A DNA stretch of 64,000 bases from the NCBI GenBank assembly GCA_024233305.1, contig JACKPV010000025.1, forward strand, positions 62,001 through 126,000. Direction: 5' to 3'. Origin of the DNA: Verrucomicrobiales bacterium. Its GTDB lineage: Bacteria > Verrucomicrobiota > Verrucomicrobiia > Limisphaerales > J093. The translations under genes were made by a program, and so were the position numbers. Shown in pieces: positions 17,901-25,218 of the stretch. Under the pieces are notes generated by a model. It ran no database searches. It was not told where the DNA came from and worked only from the letters and a program-made list of their open reading frames with translations. Numbering within the stretch: the stretch's first letter is position 1; every line of letters starts with the position of its first letter.

Positions 17901-20441
17901 TGGCTGACGGGCTACACCAACCAGATGGGGACCAACGTGACGCTCCTGTCCTACGATGCCCTCGGCCGGCTCACGACCGAACGGCAGGGGGGTGTAGCGT
18001 CGGGGACCTTCACGGCGGTGCGGACCAACAGCCTGAGCTACACCATCAGCAGCGGCTACCAGGTCACGCTAACCGACGGCAAGAACCAGAGCACCACCTG
18101 GCAGCTTGACCCGCAGGGCCGGCCGGTCTGGAAGCAGGGACCGGACTCGGAGAACATGTGGACCAACGACTTCAATGCCAACGGCTGGTTGACCAAGCAT
18201 TGGACCCGGGAAAAGGGCCTCGTCCAGTACACCCACGATGCGGTGGGCAACGTCACCAACCTCAACTACCCCTCCAGCACCGATCTTTCCCTGGCCTACG
18301 ACGCCGATGGGCGGCTGACCAGCCTGATCGATGCGGTGGGGACGACCGCGTTTACCTGGCATGGCAACGGCGCCCTGGCCAGCGAGAACGGGCCGTGGGA
18401 CGATGACACCGTCACCTACGGCCTCGACTCGGCAGGGATGCTCGACAGCCTCTCGCTGCTCCAGCCCAACGCCTCACCGTGGGAGCAGAGCTACAGCTAC
18501 GACGCCGGTTGGCGGCTGGAGACCCTCACCTCCCCAGCCGGGCAGTTTGATTACGGCTACGATGGCGCCAGCCGGCTGCTCACCAGCCTGGACCTGCCCA
18601 ACGGGGCGCTGATCACGAACGTGTTCGACGATCTCGGACGCCTAAGTTCCACCTCCCTGAAGAACTCCTCGGGCAGCCTGCTCAACCAGCACGCCTACCT
18701 GCGGGATGACGCTCATCGGCCCACGAAGCAGACCTTCACCGAGGGCAACTACCTTGATTACGGCTACGATGCCTTGAGCCAATTGACGTCCGCGACCGGC
18801 AAGGAAACCGGCGGCTCCAATCGGGCGCATGAGCAGTTTTCCTACGGCTTTGACACGGCTGGGAACCTCAGTTCACGGGTCAACAACGGGCTGACCCAGA
18901 CCTTCTCGATCACCAACGTCCTCAACCAGTTGGACTCGGTGAGCCGCAGCGGCACCATGACCGTGGCGGGTCTGACGACGCCAGCGGCCACCAGCGTGAC
19001 GGTCAACAGCCAGAGTGCCACGCTTAACGACGATGCCAGCTTTGCCAAGTCGGGGTTGAGCCTCTCGGACGGGGACAACACCTTCACGGCCACCGCGACC
19101 GATGCCCTGGGCCGCAATGCCAGCGACAGCGTGACGGTCAACCTGCCGGCCACGGTGGCCTTTGACTACGACGACAACGGCAACCTGACCGACGCGGGCA
19201 GCCTGGACTACGGCTACGATGACGCCAACCAGTTGACCAGCATCATCGAGAGCGGCGAGTGGAAGACGGAGTTCGTGTACGACGGTCTGGGCCGGATGCG
19301 CATCCGCAAGGAGTATGACTGGAACGGGAGCGCCTGGGTGCAGACCGAGGAGCATCGTTACGTCTATGACCGGATGCTGGTGATCCAGGAGCGGGACGGG
19401 GCGAACGTGCCGCAGGTGAGCTACACGCGGGGGCCGGACCTCTCCGGAAGTCTGCAGGGGGCGGGAGGCATTGGCGGGTTGCTGGCCCGGACGGATCACG
19501 GCTCCGGCACGCACGCGTTCTACCACGCCGACGGGATGGGCAACGTGACGGCGCTCTTGGATGAGGATGAGCAGGTCGTGGCCCGGTATGCATACGATCC
19601 CTTCGGGAACCTGCAGGGGTTGAGCGGGCCGTTGGCCGAGGCGAACGAATACCGCTACAGCAGCAAGCTCTGGCACGCCGCCTCCGGTCTTTACGCCTAC
19701 GGCTACCGCTTCTACTCGCCGAGCCTTCAACGCTGGGTCAATCGCGATCCACTCGGAGAGGGGGCAGGAATCAACCTCTACGGGTTCGTCTCTAACGGTC
19801 CAACGCTCGCACTGGATCCTTGGGGGCTGGATGAAATCGATGACTGGCTCGAACTCCCGGAACTTGACGGCTGCACAACCGCCTCAGCGGGTAAGGAAAA
19901 GGACATGGCTGAAGGTGCTGCAACCTTCAACAAGTGCGTCGACACAACCACCACAGTCCTTCTTGAAGCAGCGACCTTGCCTCTGGGCCCCCCGGGAAAG
20001 GGCAAGGCAGTCAAAGGAACCTGCAGTACGGTCAAGAAGAAAGCCCCTGGCTTCTTCCGCAGGATCTGGACCCGTCTTTTCGGTGCCGCCGATGAGGCTG
20101 CAGAGTGTACGGCACAAACGCTAAAAGGCGCCGATGACGCCTTGAAGCGCATGCTGAACGCTGGGCAAGCCCCTGACAAGAATGGTCTGACAGTGGCGGG
20201 GCGCGCTCTGCAAAAGCATGGAGATCGGGCAGGGAGTGTCTTTCCGAAATCGACGGGCAACCCCGCGGCTCGCAATGCTCAGGGCCAAAAAGTGCTGGGT
20301 GAAATCCTTCAGAGCAAGAACCAGACAATCCGCCAGAACCGGATGGGTGGGCTAGACATTTTTGACGCACAAACCGGTCGGGGCGTGCGATTCGATATCA
20401 ACGGGAACATGTTGGGTTTCCTGGATCCGAGAAAACCATGA
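14901..20441 (+). CDS. RHS-repeat polymorphic toxin with an N-terminal peptidase C39-like domain
   Basis: 1846 aa. Signal peptide to ~residue 24, then a C39/papain-like domain (~25-140): NDCGVVALRHLA carries the candidate catalytic Cys, SLRELQALGVRAGMDLQAI matches the family's middle helix, HWASGHYVAITG holds the candidate His, and FEPQFGGQTWIEEDRLQALGSGCYLV the end strand. After a Cys-rich linker, residues ~230-1600 form the YD/RHS shell (many GxxxxYxYDxxGRL units). The RHS core signature is FYHADGMGNVTALLDE ... YRYSSKLWHAASGLYAYGYRFYSPSLQRWVNRDPLGEGAGINLYGF, ending at DPWG. The variable C-terminus (~1640-1846) ends in LTVAGRALQKHGDRAGSVFPKSTGNP ... GRGVRFDINGNMLGFLDP, a pattern seen in BECR-fold RNase-type toxins; that assignment is tentative. 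The stop overlaps the start of the immunity-like gene. Confidence 0.9.
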   Translation: MKVKQLLRVGLLAGVGLSLGLAAVGGANDCGVVALRHLAPAFGVSLEVDAWFEGFTAPERGLSLRELQALGVRAGMDLQAIRLGTGQPVPTPSIMHWASGHYVAITGRDGSRLALFEPQFGGQTWIEEDRLQALGSGCYLVHEASCSSEDERLGTLQSESVLGRGYAQCSGYGLDYEQDEDCDNTDDPGNLPLDGDSPAGPGPIACPAPVTCPDWASDRCDTGGMATWRVSEPYIKLWVKDVPLYYTMSSGQRFPFELRWVDENGHRGTNVFSVGKGWECNWRSYIRVESDGSLFWPVPSGGVRHCLPRTNLVGATNVFAPIKPSNGETMTTTGAISSSFTGSAKVAYRSGGTATYTNRFAAGNITEIANYRILDEKGDRFGRKMEFHHEVIYNDDSSPIIRLTEVIDYDGRTNTLEYYTTTNKKHLLKHVTDPYGRQITLEYDSQDRLSVIRDMYGLKSTFDYADGTDRMTKMATPYGETGFTFSATGNIWEPSKRQYIVTLPSGAKELFMYRDDCGDLSTVVPESYADVPVNLLGDVFANDNMDRYNTFVWNASQFAAISDLNNMSTNDFLAARMRHWVRYGNTISRQLLFERSGSPDRTTQGHRRWFAYAHPADYPLVVPTEMAELLAEGGERGRSMTWNDWGMLTAMEAGWYQHTSSNSVYQSITYDAEGRNVLEVWGPDRDASNNLERLHAYGYSDNRMVTYTNALDEVTTWSYDGDYKHPATVTYPSGLVLNNVYNDSGVTEGFLSARYWYDNSTPVATNRYEWANGKVSQVVSPLGLTNLYYWDDLDRLTKVEFPVDSTSIEREYNNWWSGNFPGSTSTNYEYLHLTRQKDRLGNWSYLKYDAGQRVTEVKDGLGNSLIYQYCDCGTLESIRDRAGNYTDFAYDLAGRLTTVTHPGSIQQHLSWNSAGQLTNVSDANGSAAITYNPWGLRESVTNSLGTWWKVDYDHRFRPASVVLASGAQYTNTYDLLGRLLTRTEVNSGGVEKFGYTANLPWLTGYTNQMGTNVTLLSYDALGRLTTERQGGVASGTFTAVRTNSLSYTISSGYQVTLTDGKNQSTTWQLDPQGRPVWKQGPDSENMWTNDFNANGWLTKHWTREKGLVQYTHDAVGNVTNLNYPSSTDLSLAYDADGRLTSLIDAVGTTAFTWHGNGALASENGPWDDDTVTYGLDSAGMLDSLSLLQPNASPWEQSYSYDAGWRLETLTSPAGQFDYGYDGASRLLTSLDLPNGALITNVFDDLGRLSSTSLKNSSGSLLNQHAYLRDDAHRPTKQTFTEGNYLDYGYDALSQLTSATGKETGGSNRAHEQFSYGFDTAGNLSSRVNNGLTQTFSITNVLNQLDSVSRSGTMTVAGLTTPAATSVTVNSQSATLNDDASFAKSGLSLSDGDNTFTATATDALGRNASDSVTVNLPATVAFDYDDNGNLTDAGSLDYGYDDANQLTSIIESGEWKTEFVYDGLGRMRIRKEYDWNGSAWVQTEEHRYVYDRMLVIQERDGANVPQVSYTRGPDLSGSLQGAGGIGGLLARTDHGSGTHAFYHADGMGNVTALLDEDEQVVARYAYDPFGNLQGLSGPLAEANEYRYSSKLWHAASGLYAYGYRFYSPSLQRWVNRDPLGEGAGINLYGFVSNGPTLALDPWGLDEIDDWLELPELDGCTTASAGKEKDMAEGAATFNKCVDTTTTVLLEAATLPLGPPGKGKAVKGTCSTVKKKAPGFFRRIWTRLFGAADEAAECTAQTLKGADDALKRMLNAGQAPDKNGLTVAGRALQKHGDRAGSVFPKSTGNPAARNAQGQKVLGEILQSKNQTIRQNRMGGLDIFDAQTGRGVRFDINGNMLGFLDPRKP

Positions 20442-20689
20442 GCCTTAACGCAAGCGGATACGAAGTCATAATCGCTAGTCCTCCTGAGTACGAGGATCTC
20501 GTCGCAGAAATCTACTGCAACGGGTTGTTCATCGCCCAACTCAACAGGGAGAAAGGAGGTGAAGCCATCGAGTTGGAGATTGCGGACGACACCGTGGATC
20601 AGTCGATGGTATGCCGGAAGGTCGCGTTGACCGATTTCCTCGATATTGTGGAGGTGGCCCGGCAAAGGTTGACCGGGGAACGCCCATGA
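20438..20689 (+). CDS. Small immunity-type protein for the RHS toxin
   Basis: 83 aa, acidic and leaderless (MSLNASGYEVIIASPPEYEDLVAEIYCNG...). Its ATG overlaps the RHS stop by 4 bp (ATGA at 20438-20441), so translation is coupled, the usual arrangement for cognate immunity proteins. Small proteins with the same start (YEVIIxSPPxYxxLVAEIYxxG) occur directly after RHS or CDI toxin tips elsewhere, as I recall the family. It would act in the cytoplasm by binding the toxin tip. About 90 bp with no feature follow before the convergent fucosidase gene. Confidence 0.82.
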   Translation: MSLNASGYEVIIASPPEYEDLVAEIYCNGLFIAQLNREKGGEAIELEIADDTVDQSMVCRKVALTDFLDIVEVARQRLTGERP

Positions 20690-20782
20690 AGTCCGTCTGT
20701 TCATCGGTAGGTGGCGCCTCGTGCGCAGGCATTCATCACAGGCCGGCAAAGGAGGCTGGACTGTGCCAAAAAGGGAAGTTGC

Positions 20783-22267
20783 TCACATTCTGTGCTCAAG
20801 AAATGCCTCTACCTCCGACAGTGCCAGATCGGCGCTCGACTCGGTGATCCTCAACCGAAGCCTCTCGCTCGTCACGGCCTTGCTTCGCACCAAGCGTTGA
20901 TTACCGATGGTCTGCCCGGAACAAAACTCCCGCCACTGCCCCTCTTCCCAGTAGTCCAGCGCAAATCCCTCCACCCGCTGCCCCAGCGGCAGGAATTCGC
21001 GCAGCCGAACGACGCTGAACGTGACCGGCTTCCCGAAGTCGAGCACCACCTCCGCCTCCGTTACCCCGTCGTCCGTCGCCCAGTAGGTCCCCCGGTCGCC
21101 ATCGACCAAACACTCAGGCCCAAACTCCTTGGAGTTGCCTCGGGTATTGCTGGCTGTGATCCGGGCTTCCCGTGCAAGGTCCTCCGCGAACGTCGCATCC
21201 AAGATGCGCCGCATGCCCCGCAGTGATTCGACGTCGCGTTCATGAATCCGCCCCCTGGTGTCCGGCGGGATGTTCAGGTTGAGGCAGGCTCCCTGCCCCA
21301 CGGAGTTAAAGTAGAGGTCCACCAACTCCTCCGCCGACTTCACCTTGGAATCGTGCCTGGGATGGTAGAACCACCCGGGCCGGATCGAGACCGGGCATTC
21401 CGGCGGAATCCACTTCTCCCCATCCCGGTCGCCGTAGATCAAGGACGGCCACGGCGGCGCCCCTGGATAGTGCCCTTCCGTCTTGAACGTGTACCAGCAG
21501 GGATCGGCTCCCTGCCCCTTCTCGTTGCCACCCCAGCGGACATCCGGCCCGACATCGCTGAAGATGACGCTCATGGGCTGGAGTCGGTGAATCAACTCCC
21601 AGGTCACTGGCCATTCGTAGTAGGTGGCCGGGTCCACCTGACGCAACTCCTTGGCGCCGCCGTAGTAGCCGCGGCCCCGGTTGGCGCCATCATGCCAGAC
21701 GATGAACACCTCTCCGTAGCCGGTGAGCAATTCCCGGAGCTGCTCCCGGTAGAGGTCCAGATACTGCGGGGTACCGTAAAGGCCACTGTTCCGGTCCCAC
21801 GGCGAGACGTACACGCCGAACTTCAGACCATACTGCCGGCACGCATCGGCGATCTCCCGGACCACGTCTCCCTTGCCATCACGCCAAGGGCTGGCGCGCA
21901 CCGAGTGTTCGGTGGTCTTTGTCGGCCAGAGGCAAAACCCATCGTGATGCTTGCAGACCAGCACCAGTCCCTTCATGCCCGCGTCAGCCGCCACGCTGGC
22001 GATCTGGTCCGCATCGAAATCGGTCGGGTTGAACAGCGAAGGCGACTCATCGCCATAACCCCATTCCCGGTCGGTGAACGTGTTCATCCCGAAGTGGAGA
22101 AACCCGTAGAACTCCATCCGATGCCAGGCCAGTTGGGCCGCCGTGGGTACCGGGCCATAGGGCGCGGGTGGAGCCACGGTTCCAGCCGTAGCAGCGAGCG
22201 AAGCCAAGCCGAGCAAAGCGGCAGGAAGCGAACGCGACAACCAGCGGATGATCTCAGGAGCGTTCAT
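20783..22267 (-). CDS. Alpha-L-fucosidase, GH29 family, secreted (copy 1)
   Basis: 494 aa from ATG 22267, which begins the signal peptide (MNAPEIIRWLSRSLPAALLGLASLAATAGT). The GH29 barrel shows LHFGMNTFTDREWGYG, FNPTDFDADQIASVAADAGMKGLVLVCKHHDGFCLWPT, SPWRDGKGDVVREIADACRQYGLKFGVYVSPWDRN and the nucleophile segment VFIVWHDGAN (Asp near 193; His in place of the more usual Phe before it). The C-terminal ~130 residues form an F5/8-type-C-like beta-sandwich (ITASNTRGNSKEFGPECLVDGDRGTYWATDD). Expected role: release of L-fucose from glycans in the periplasm. It is a clear paralogue of the gene at 35756-37120. Confidence 0.94.
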   Translation of the reverse strand: MNAPEIIRWLSRSLPAALLGLASLAATAGTVAPPAPYGPVPTAAQLAWHRMEFYGFLHFGMNTFTDREWGYGDESPSLFNPTDFDADQIASVAADAGMKGLVLVCKHHDGFCLWPTKTTEHSVRASPWRDGKGDVVREIADACRQYGLKFGVYVSPWDRNSGLYGTPQYLDLYREQLRELLTGYGEVFIVWHDGANRGRGYYGGAKELRQVDPATYYEWPVTWELIHRLQPMSVIFSDVGPDVRWGGNEKGQGADPCWYTFKTEGHYPGAPPWPSLIYGDRDGEKWIPPECPVSIRPGWFYHPRHDSKVKSAEELVDLYFNSVGQGACLNLNIPPDTRGRIHERDVESLRGMRRILDATFAEDLAREARITASNTRGNSKEFGPECLVDGDRGTYWATDDGVTEAEVVLDFGKPVTFSVVRLREFLPLGQRVEGFALDYWEEGQWREFCSGQTIGNQRLVRSKAVTSERLRLRITESSADLALSEVEAFLEHRM

Positions 22268-22365
22268 AGGCAACAAATCGGGTGTTGTCGGATGATGGCT
22301 TGACGCGGGGTCTCGGGTCCAGTCCAAACAATGCCGCAAAAGCCCAGACGCTGGACCTCAGCCCC

Positions 22366-22914
22366 TTATGCCCCACTCGCCAGAAGCCCCTTCCCCTCCA
22401 GCACCACCAGGATCGAACTGATCGCCGCCCGCGCCTCGGCATCGACCGTGCTGCCGCCGGACGGGTCCGGGATGTGGGCGGCCTGGGCCACAGGCGTCAC
22501 GCCGTGGAAGCCCACCTTGGCCGACGCATCAGCCCCGACCGTGATCTCCCAGGAGTAGGTGCCCGCGTGGCGCTTGACCGCTCCGTCGGAGACGTTCCAG
22601 ATCGCGTAGCCCACCGGGATCGTGCCCGCGCTGGGATCGCTCACCACTGCCGCCGGTCTGATCTGCTGCCAGGTCCCCGGCGTTCCCGCCGCCCTGCAGA
22701 CCCACTCCCCGCCCAGGGCATCCCGCCAGAACTCGTTCAGCACCCGGTCCCCGCTGGTGGGCGGCCCGATGATCGTCGTTGGGCTCCCGTTTTGGTACGT
22801 GGCCACCCGCTTGGCGATTTCCTCGGCCAGGAGGGCGAAGTTGTCAGCGGTCAACTGCCGGAACGTCTCGGCGTTCAGGACTTCCTTCAGTCTCGATGGC
22901 GTGATCGTGCTCAT
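22366..22914 (-). CDS. Phage-tail-like protein (prophage remnant)
   Basis: 182 aa from ATG 22914, which overlaps the stop of the upstream gene by 4 bp (ATGA). The body has IRPAAVVSDPSAGTIPVGYAIWNVSDGAVKRHAGTYSWEITV. The C-terminus reads VAQAAHIPDPSGGSTVDAEARAAISSILVVLEGKGLLAS, a short helix motif commonly seen at the end of phage tail-fibre or appendage proteins, where it aids trimerisation. The exact structural role is unknown. It is the last gene of a small minus-strand phage module. Confidence 0.65.
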   Translation of the reverse strand: MSTITPSRLKEVLNAETFRQLTADNFALLAEEIAKRVATYQNGSPTTIIGPPTSGDRVLNEFWRDALGGEWVCRAAGTPGTWQQIRPAAVVSDPSAGTIPVGYAIWNVSDGAVKRHAGTYSWEITVGADASAKVGFHGVTPVAQAAHIPDPSGGSTVDAEARAAISSILVVLEGKGLLASGA

Positions 22915-23975
22915 ACCTTGGTCACTTTGATCTGCGTGTGGTTGATGGAGTTCAGGCCCGCCCGCTGGTTCCAGGCCCGGAGGATGAAATCGACCTCCGA
23001 CCCCAGGGCGGCCAGGATTGTGGCGTTGCTGATCGTGGCGTTCCCCGTAGTCGGGAACGTGGCTGCCCACTGCACCGTCTCCGTAGCCACGTCCAGAATC
23101 TGCAGCTTCGTGGCGTCCGCAAAGTTCGACGGGCAGTCCTCCTCGACCGGGTGCAGGTTCCGCAGCGGCGACGCCATGTCCCAGTCCGCCACCACCGATT
23201 CGCCGCCTGCGTACGTCGGGCAGTGTCCGTCCCCATTGACCGTCAGATTGATCGGCGCCAGCGGCAGATAAGCCCGTGCTGTCGAGGTAATCGTGTAAAC
23301 CCCGGCCCCGGCCAGGTCGGTCGTCACGCCCAGCAGCTCCGCCTGGAACTTCCACTTCAGATTCTCTCCCGGCATCGCCACCCGTCCCCATTCGCAGGTC
23401 AGGTAGGGCCGGGACGCACTCGGGAAGATCAGGAACCCGGCGGCGCCGTCCGCGTGATCCTCCGGCTCGCAGGCATACGCCGCGCGCACGTAGCTGAAGG
23501 CGTACTGGTTCCCCGAGACCAACGTCGGTCCCCAGATCAGGGACACCTCCGTGCCCAGGAACAGGACCGACCGTCCCGCCATCGCCTCCGCGAACGTGGC
23601 GTCATAGGGCGTCTTGTCGGGAGACGTGATCGTCAGCAACAACCCGCCGTCCTCATCCACCGCCGGCCCGGACTTCGACAACGCCCCGTTCAACGTGGCC
23701 ATCAGGCAGAACGTGCGGGTGGACCGGTAGAACTCGTAGCTGTCGGGCGCGACCTCGTTCCAGGAATGCACCCGGCCGGTAACCGTGTCGCCGCGGGCGA
23801 CGAGCAACTGGAAGTGGGTATGTTCCTCCCGCTGAAAGCCGTAGGGCGTCTCGAAGAGCCGGGCGCCGGCGATCTGCTGCGGGCTGTAGGTCTCCGGTTC
23901 AACCGGATCATCCGCCGCGGGCGAGTAGGCGATCCCGTTCAGGTAACCGTGGTCCTTGCGGAACCGAACATCCAT
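22911..23975 (-). CDS. Hypothetical phage-module structural protein
   Basis: 354 aa starting MDVRFRKDHGYLNGIAYSP, with no signal peptide. The sequence is beta-rich and full of aromatic residues (GFQREEHTHFQLLVARGDTVTGRVHSWNEV, SASRPYLTCEWGRVAMPGENLKWKFQAELLG), as in phage tail or baseplate components, but I recognise no family. It sits between a terminase fragment and the tail-like gene and is translationally coupled to the latter. Assignment to a phage module rests on this context. Confidence 0.65.
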   Translation of the reverse strand: MDVRFRKDHGYLNGIAYSPAADDPVEPETYSPQQIAGARLFETPYGFQREEHTHFQLLVARGDTVTGRVHSWNEVAPDSYEFYRSTRTFCLMATLNGALSKSGPAVDEDGGLLLTITSPDKTPYDATFAEAMAGRSVLFLGTEVSLIWGPTLVSGNQYAFSYVRAAYACEPEDHADGAAGFLIFPSASRPYLTCEWGRVAMPGENLKWKFQAELLGVTTDLAGAGVYTITSTARAYLPLAPINLTVNGDGHCPTYAGGESVVADWDMASPLRNLHPVEEDCPSNFADATKLQILDVATETVQWAATFPTTGNATISNATILAALGSEVDFILRAWNQRAGLNSINHTQIKVTKV

Positions 23976-24258
23976 CTCCGCTGACCACCTTGAAGCCCGC
24001 GCTCCGCCTCAAATGCTGACTCTTGGTCGCTCCCTGGCTTTCGGTGGCCCCCTCCGGGGCCGCCCTGAGCAAGCCCGAGATCACCACCCCCACGGCGATC
24101 ATCAGCTCGCAATCCAAGGAGTGGTTTTCCCGCCGCTTCTGGACCCACAGCACCTTGATCCGGCTGCGTGAATCCTCCCGCTCCTCCCGGATCCGAGTTC
24201 GCTCTGGCGCGTCGCTGAACCGCGTTGTTGCGTCGGAGGCACAAGCCCGGGAAGTCAA
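23908..24258 (-). pseudogene. C-terminal fragment of a phage terminase large subunit
   Basis: The stretch SRIKVLWVQKRRENHSLDCELMIAVGVVISGLL (about 24060-24170) matches the end of GpA-type terminase large subunits, where the nuclease domain closes with a 'xENHxxDCExM' motif containing a catalytic Asp. Everything N-terminal of this is missing on this strand. The frame continues into the start of the next gene without homology. Another terminase piece lies beside it on the opposite strand. Confidence 0.65.
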
Positions 24259-24299
24259 TGTCGCGATTGAGGGATTGCCGCGGGACGCTGAAGTCGAGG

Positions 24300-24850
24300 T
24301 GAACCGTGGGACTCCTACTCGGTGGCTCGCGCGTTCGGTCCGGGTGGTGCGAGTCGGTTGCTGGCCTACGGACGGTGCAGCTCGACCGCGGAGTTGGAGG
24401 CGATTCGCAAGCAGCTCAAGCTGCCGTTGGTCAACGCGATGACCGACTCGGGGTTCAAGGCGTCGGAAGTGTAACGGTTCCCCCTGGCGTCGGGCTGGAA
24501 GCCGATGAAGGGAGATGGCACGGAGTGGTTCCTGGGGCAGGACCCGCGGACGAAGAAGACCGTGCGCCGGACATGACGGCGGGTGCTGGTTGACCCGAGC
24601 CCGGGCACCAAGAAGTCACGAGCCAAGCGGCCCCTGCCGCTATTCCAGTGGTCCAATTCGAGCATCAAGGAACATCTGGCGCTGTTCACGCTCGGAGTGG
24701 TGGGCCAGTGAACGTTGCCACGGAAGGTCGGGCTCGATTACCTGCGGCAGATGACGGCGGAGGTCGCCACGGGGAGCACATCCCCGCCGGGCGCCGCAAC
24801 CGGCGGGGAGACCTTCTGTCGGTGGTTCCGGACCACATTGTAGAGGAAAG
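24300..24850 (+). pseudogene. Broken phage terminase large subunit (nuclease-domain part), several in-frame stops
   Basis: One plus-strand frame reads AELEAIRKQLKLPLVNAMTDSGFKASEV-stop-RFPLASGWKPMKGD, then VLVDPSPGTKKSRAKRPLPLFQWSNSSIKEHLALFTLGVVGQ-stop-TLPRKVGLDYLRQMTAEV. This is the middle of a GpA-type terminase nuclease domain, with the AMTDSGFKA metal-site strand and the SNSSIKEHLALF segment. Stops fall near 24472, 24572, 24709 and 24842. It runs opposite to the phage module at 22366-24258, whose terminase fragment supplies exactly the part missing here, so an inversion or two terminase copies must be invoked. Confidence 0.7.
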
Positions 24851-24878
24851 TGGCGATGCCGATGGCCGCGGTGACACT

Positions 24879-25130
24879 TTACAGAACCACCCTCACGACC
24901 TCGGACTTCGGCCCCAGGGTTCCCTTCCGGGAGACCGGCCTTTCCTCTCTCCGCGTCGCGATTCCTCGCCGCTGACACTCGGTTTCGAGCTCGTCGAACA
25001 GGAACGCGCAGGCAGGGGAACCTCCCTCGGCGCCTTGGACACGCACATTGATAATATTGCAGCGGGCCTCGGCCCGGATCATGAGATCAGCCCGACCGCA
25101 TGGCAAGTGTATCCGCCAGCCCAGGACCAC
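24879..25130 (-). CDS. Small ORF, doubtful
   Basis: An 83-codon frame (INVRVQGAEGGSPACAFLFDELETECQRRG...) has better amino-acid composition than the opposite strand and could be a leftover phage gene. No homology is recognised, and the region is otherwise decayed. Confidence 0.25.
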   Translation of the reverse strand: MVLGWRIHLPCGRADLMIRAEARCNIINVRVQGAEGGSPACAFLFDELETECQRRGIATRREERPVSRKGTLGPKSEVVRVVL

Positions 25131-25218
25131 CGCGAGCTGCCCAGTAATATGCGCCGACTGACGTCGGCGGCTACGGCTCCACCTCCGAAGGCTTCAGGCG
25201 GAGGCGGTCGAGGCTGAG

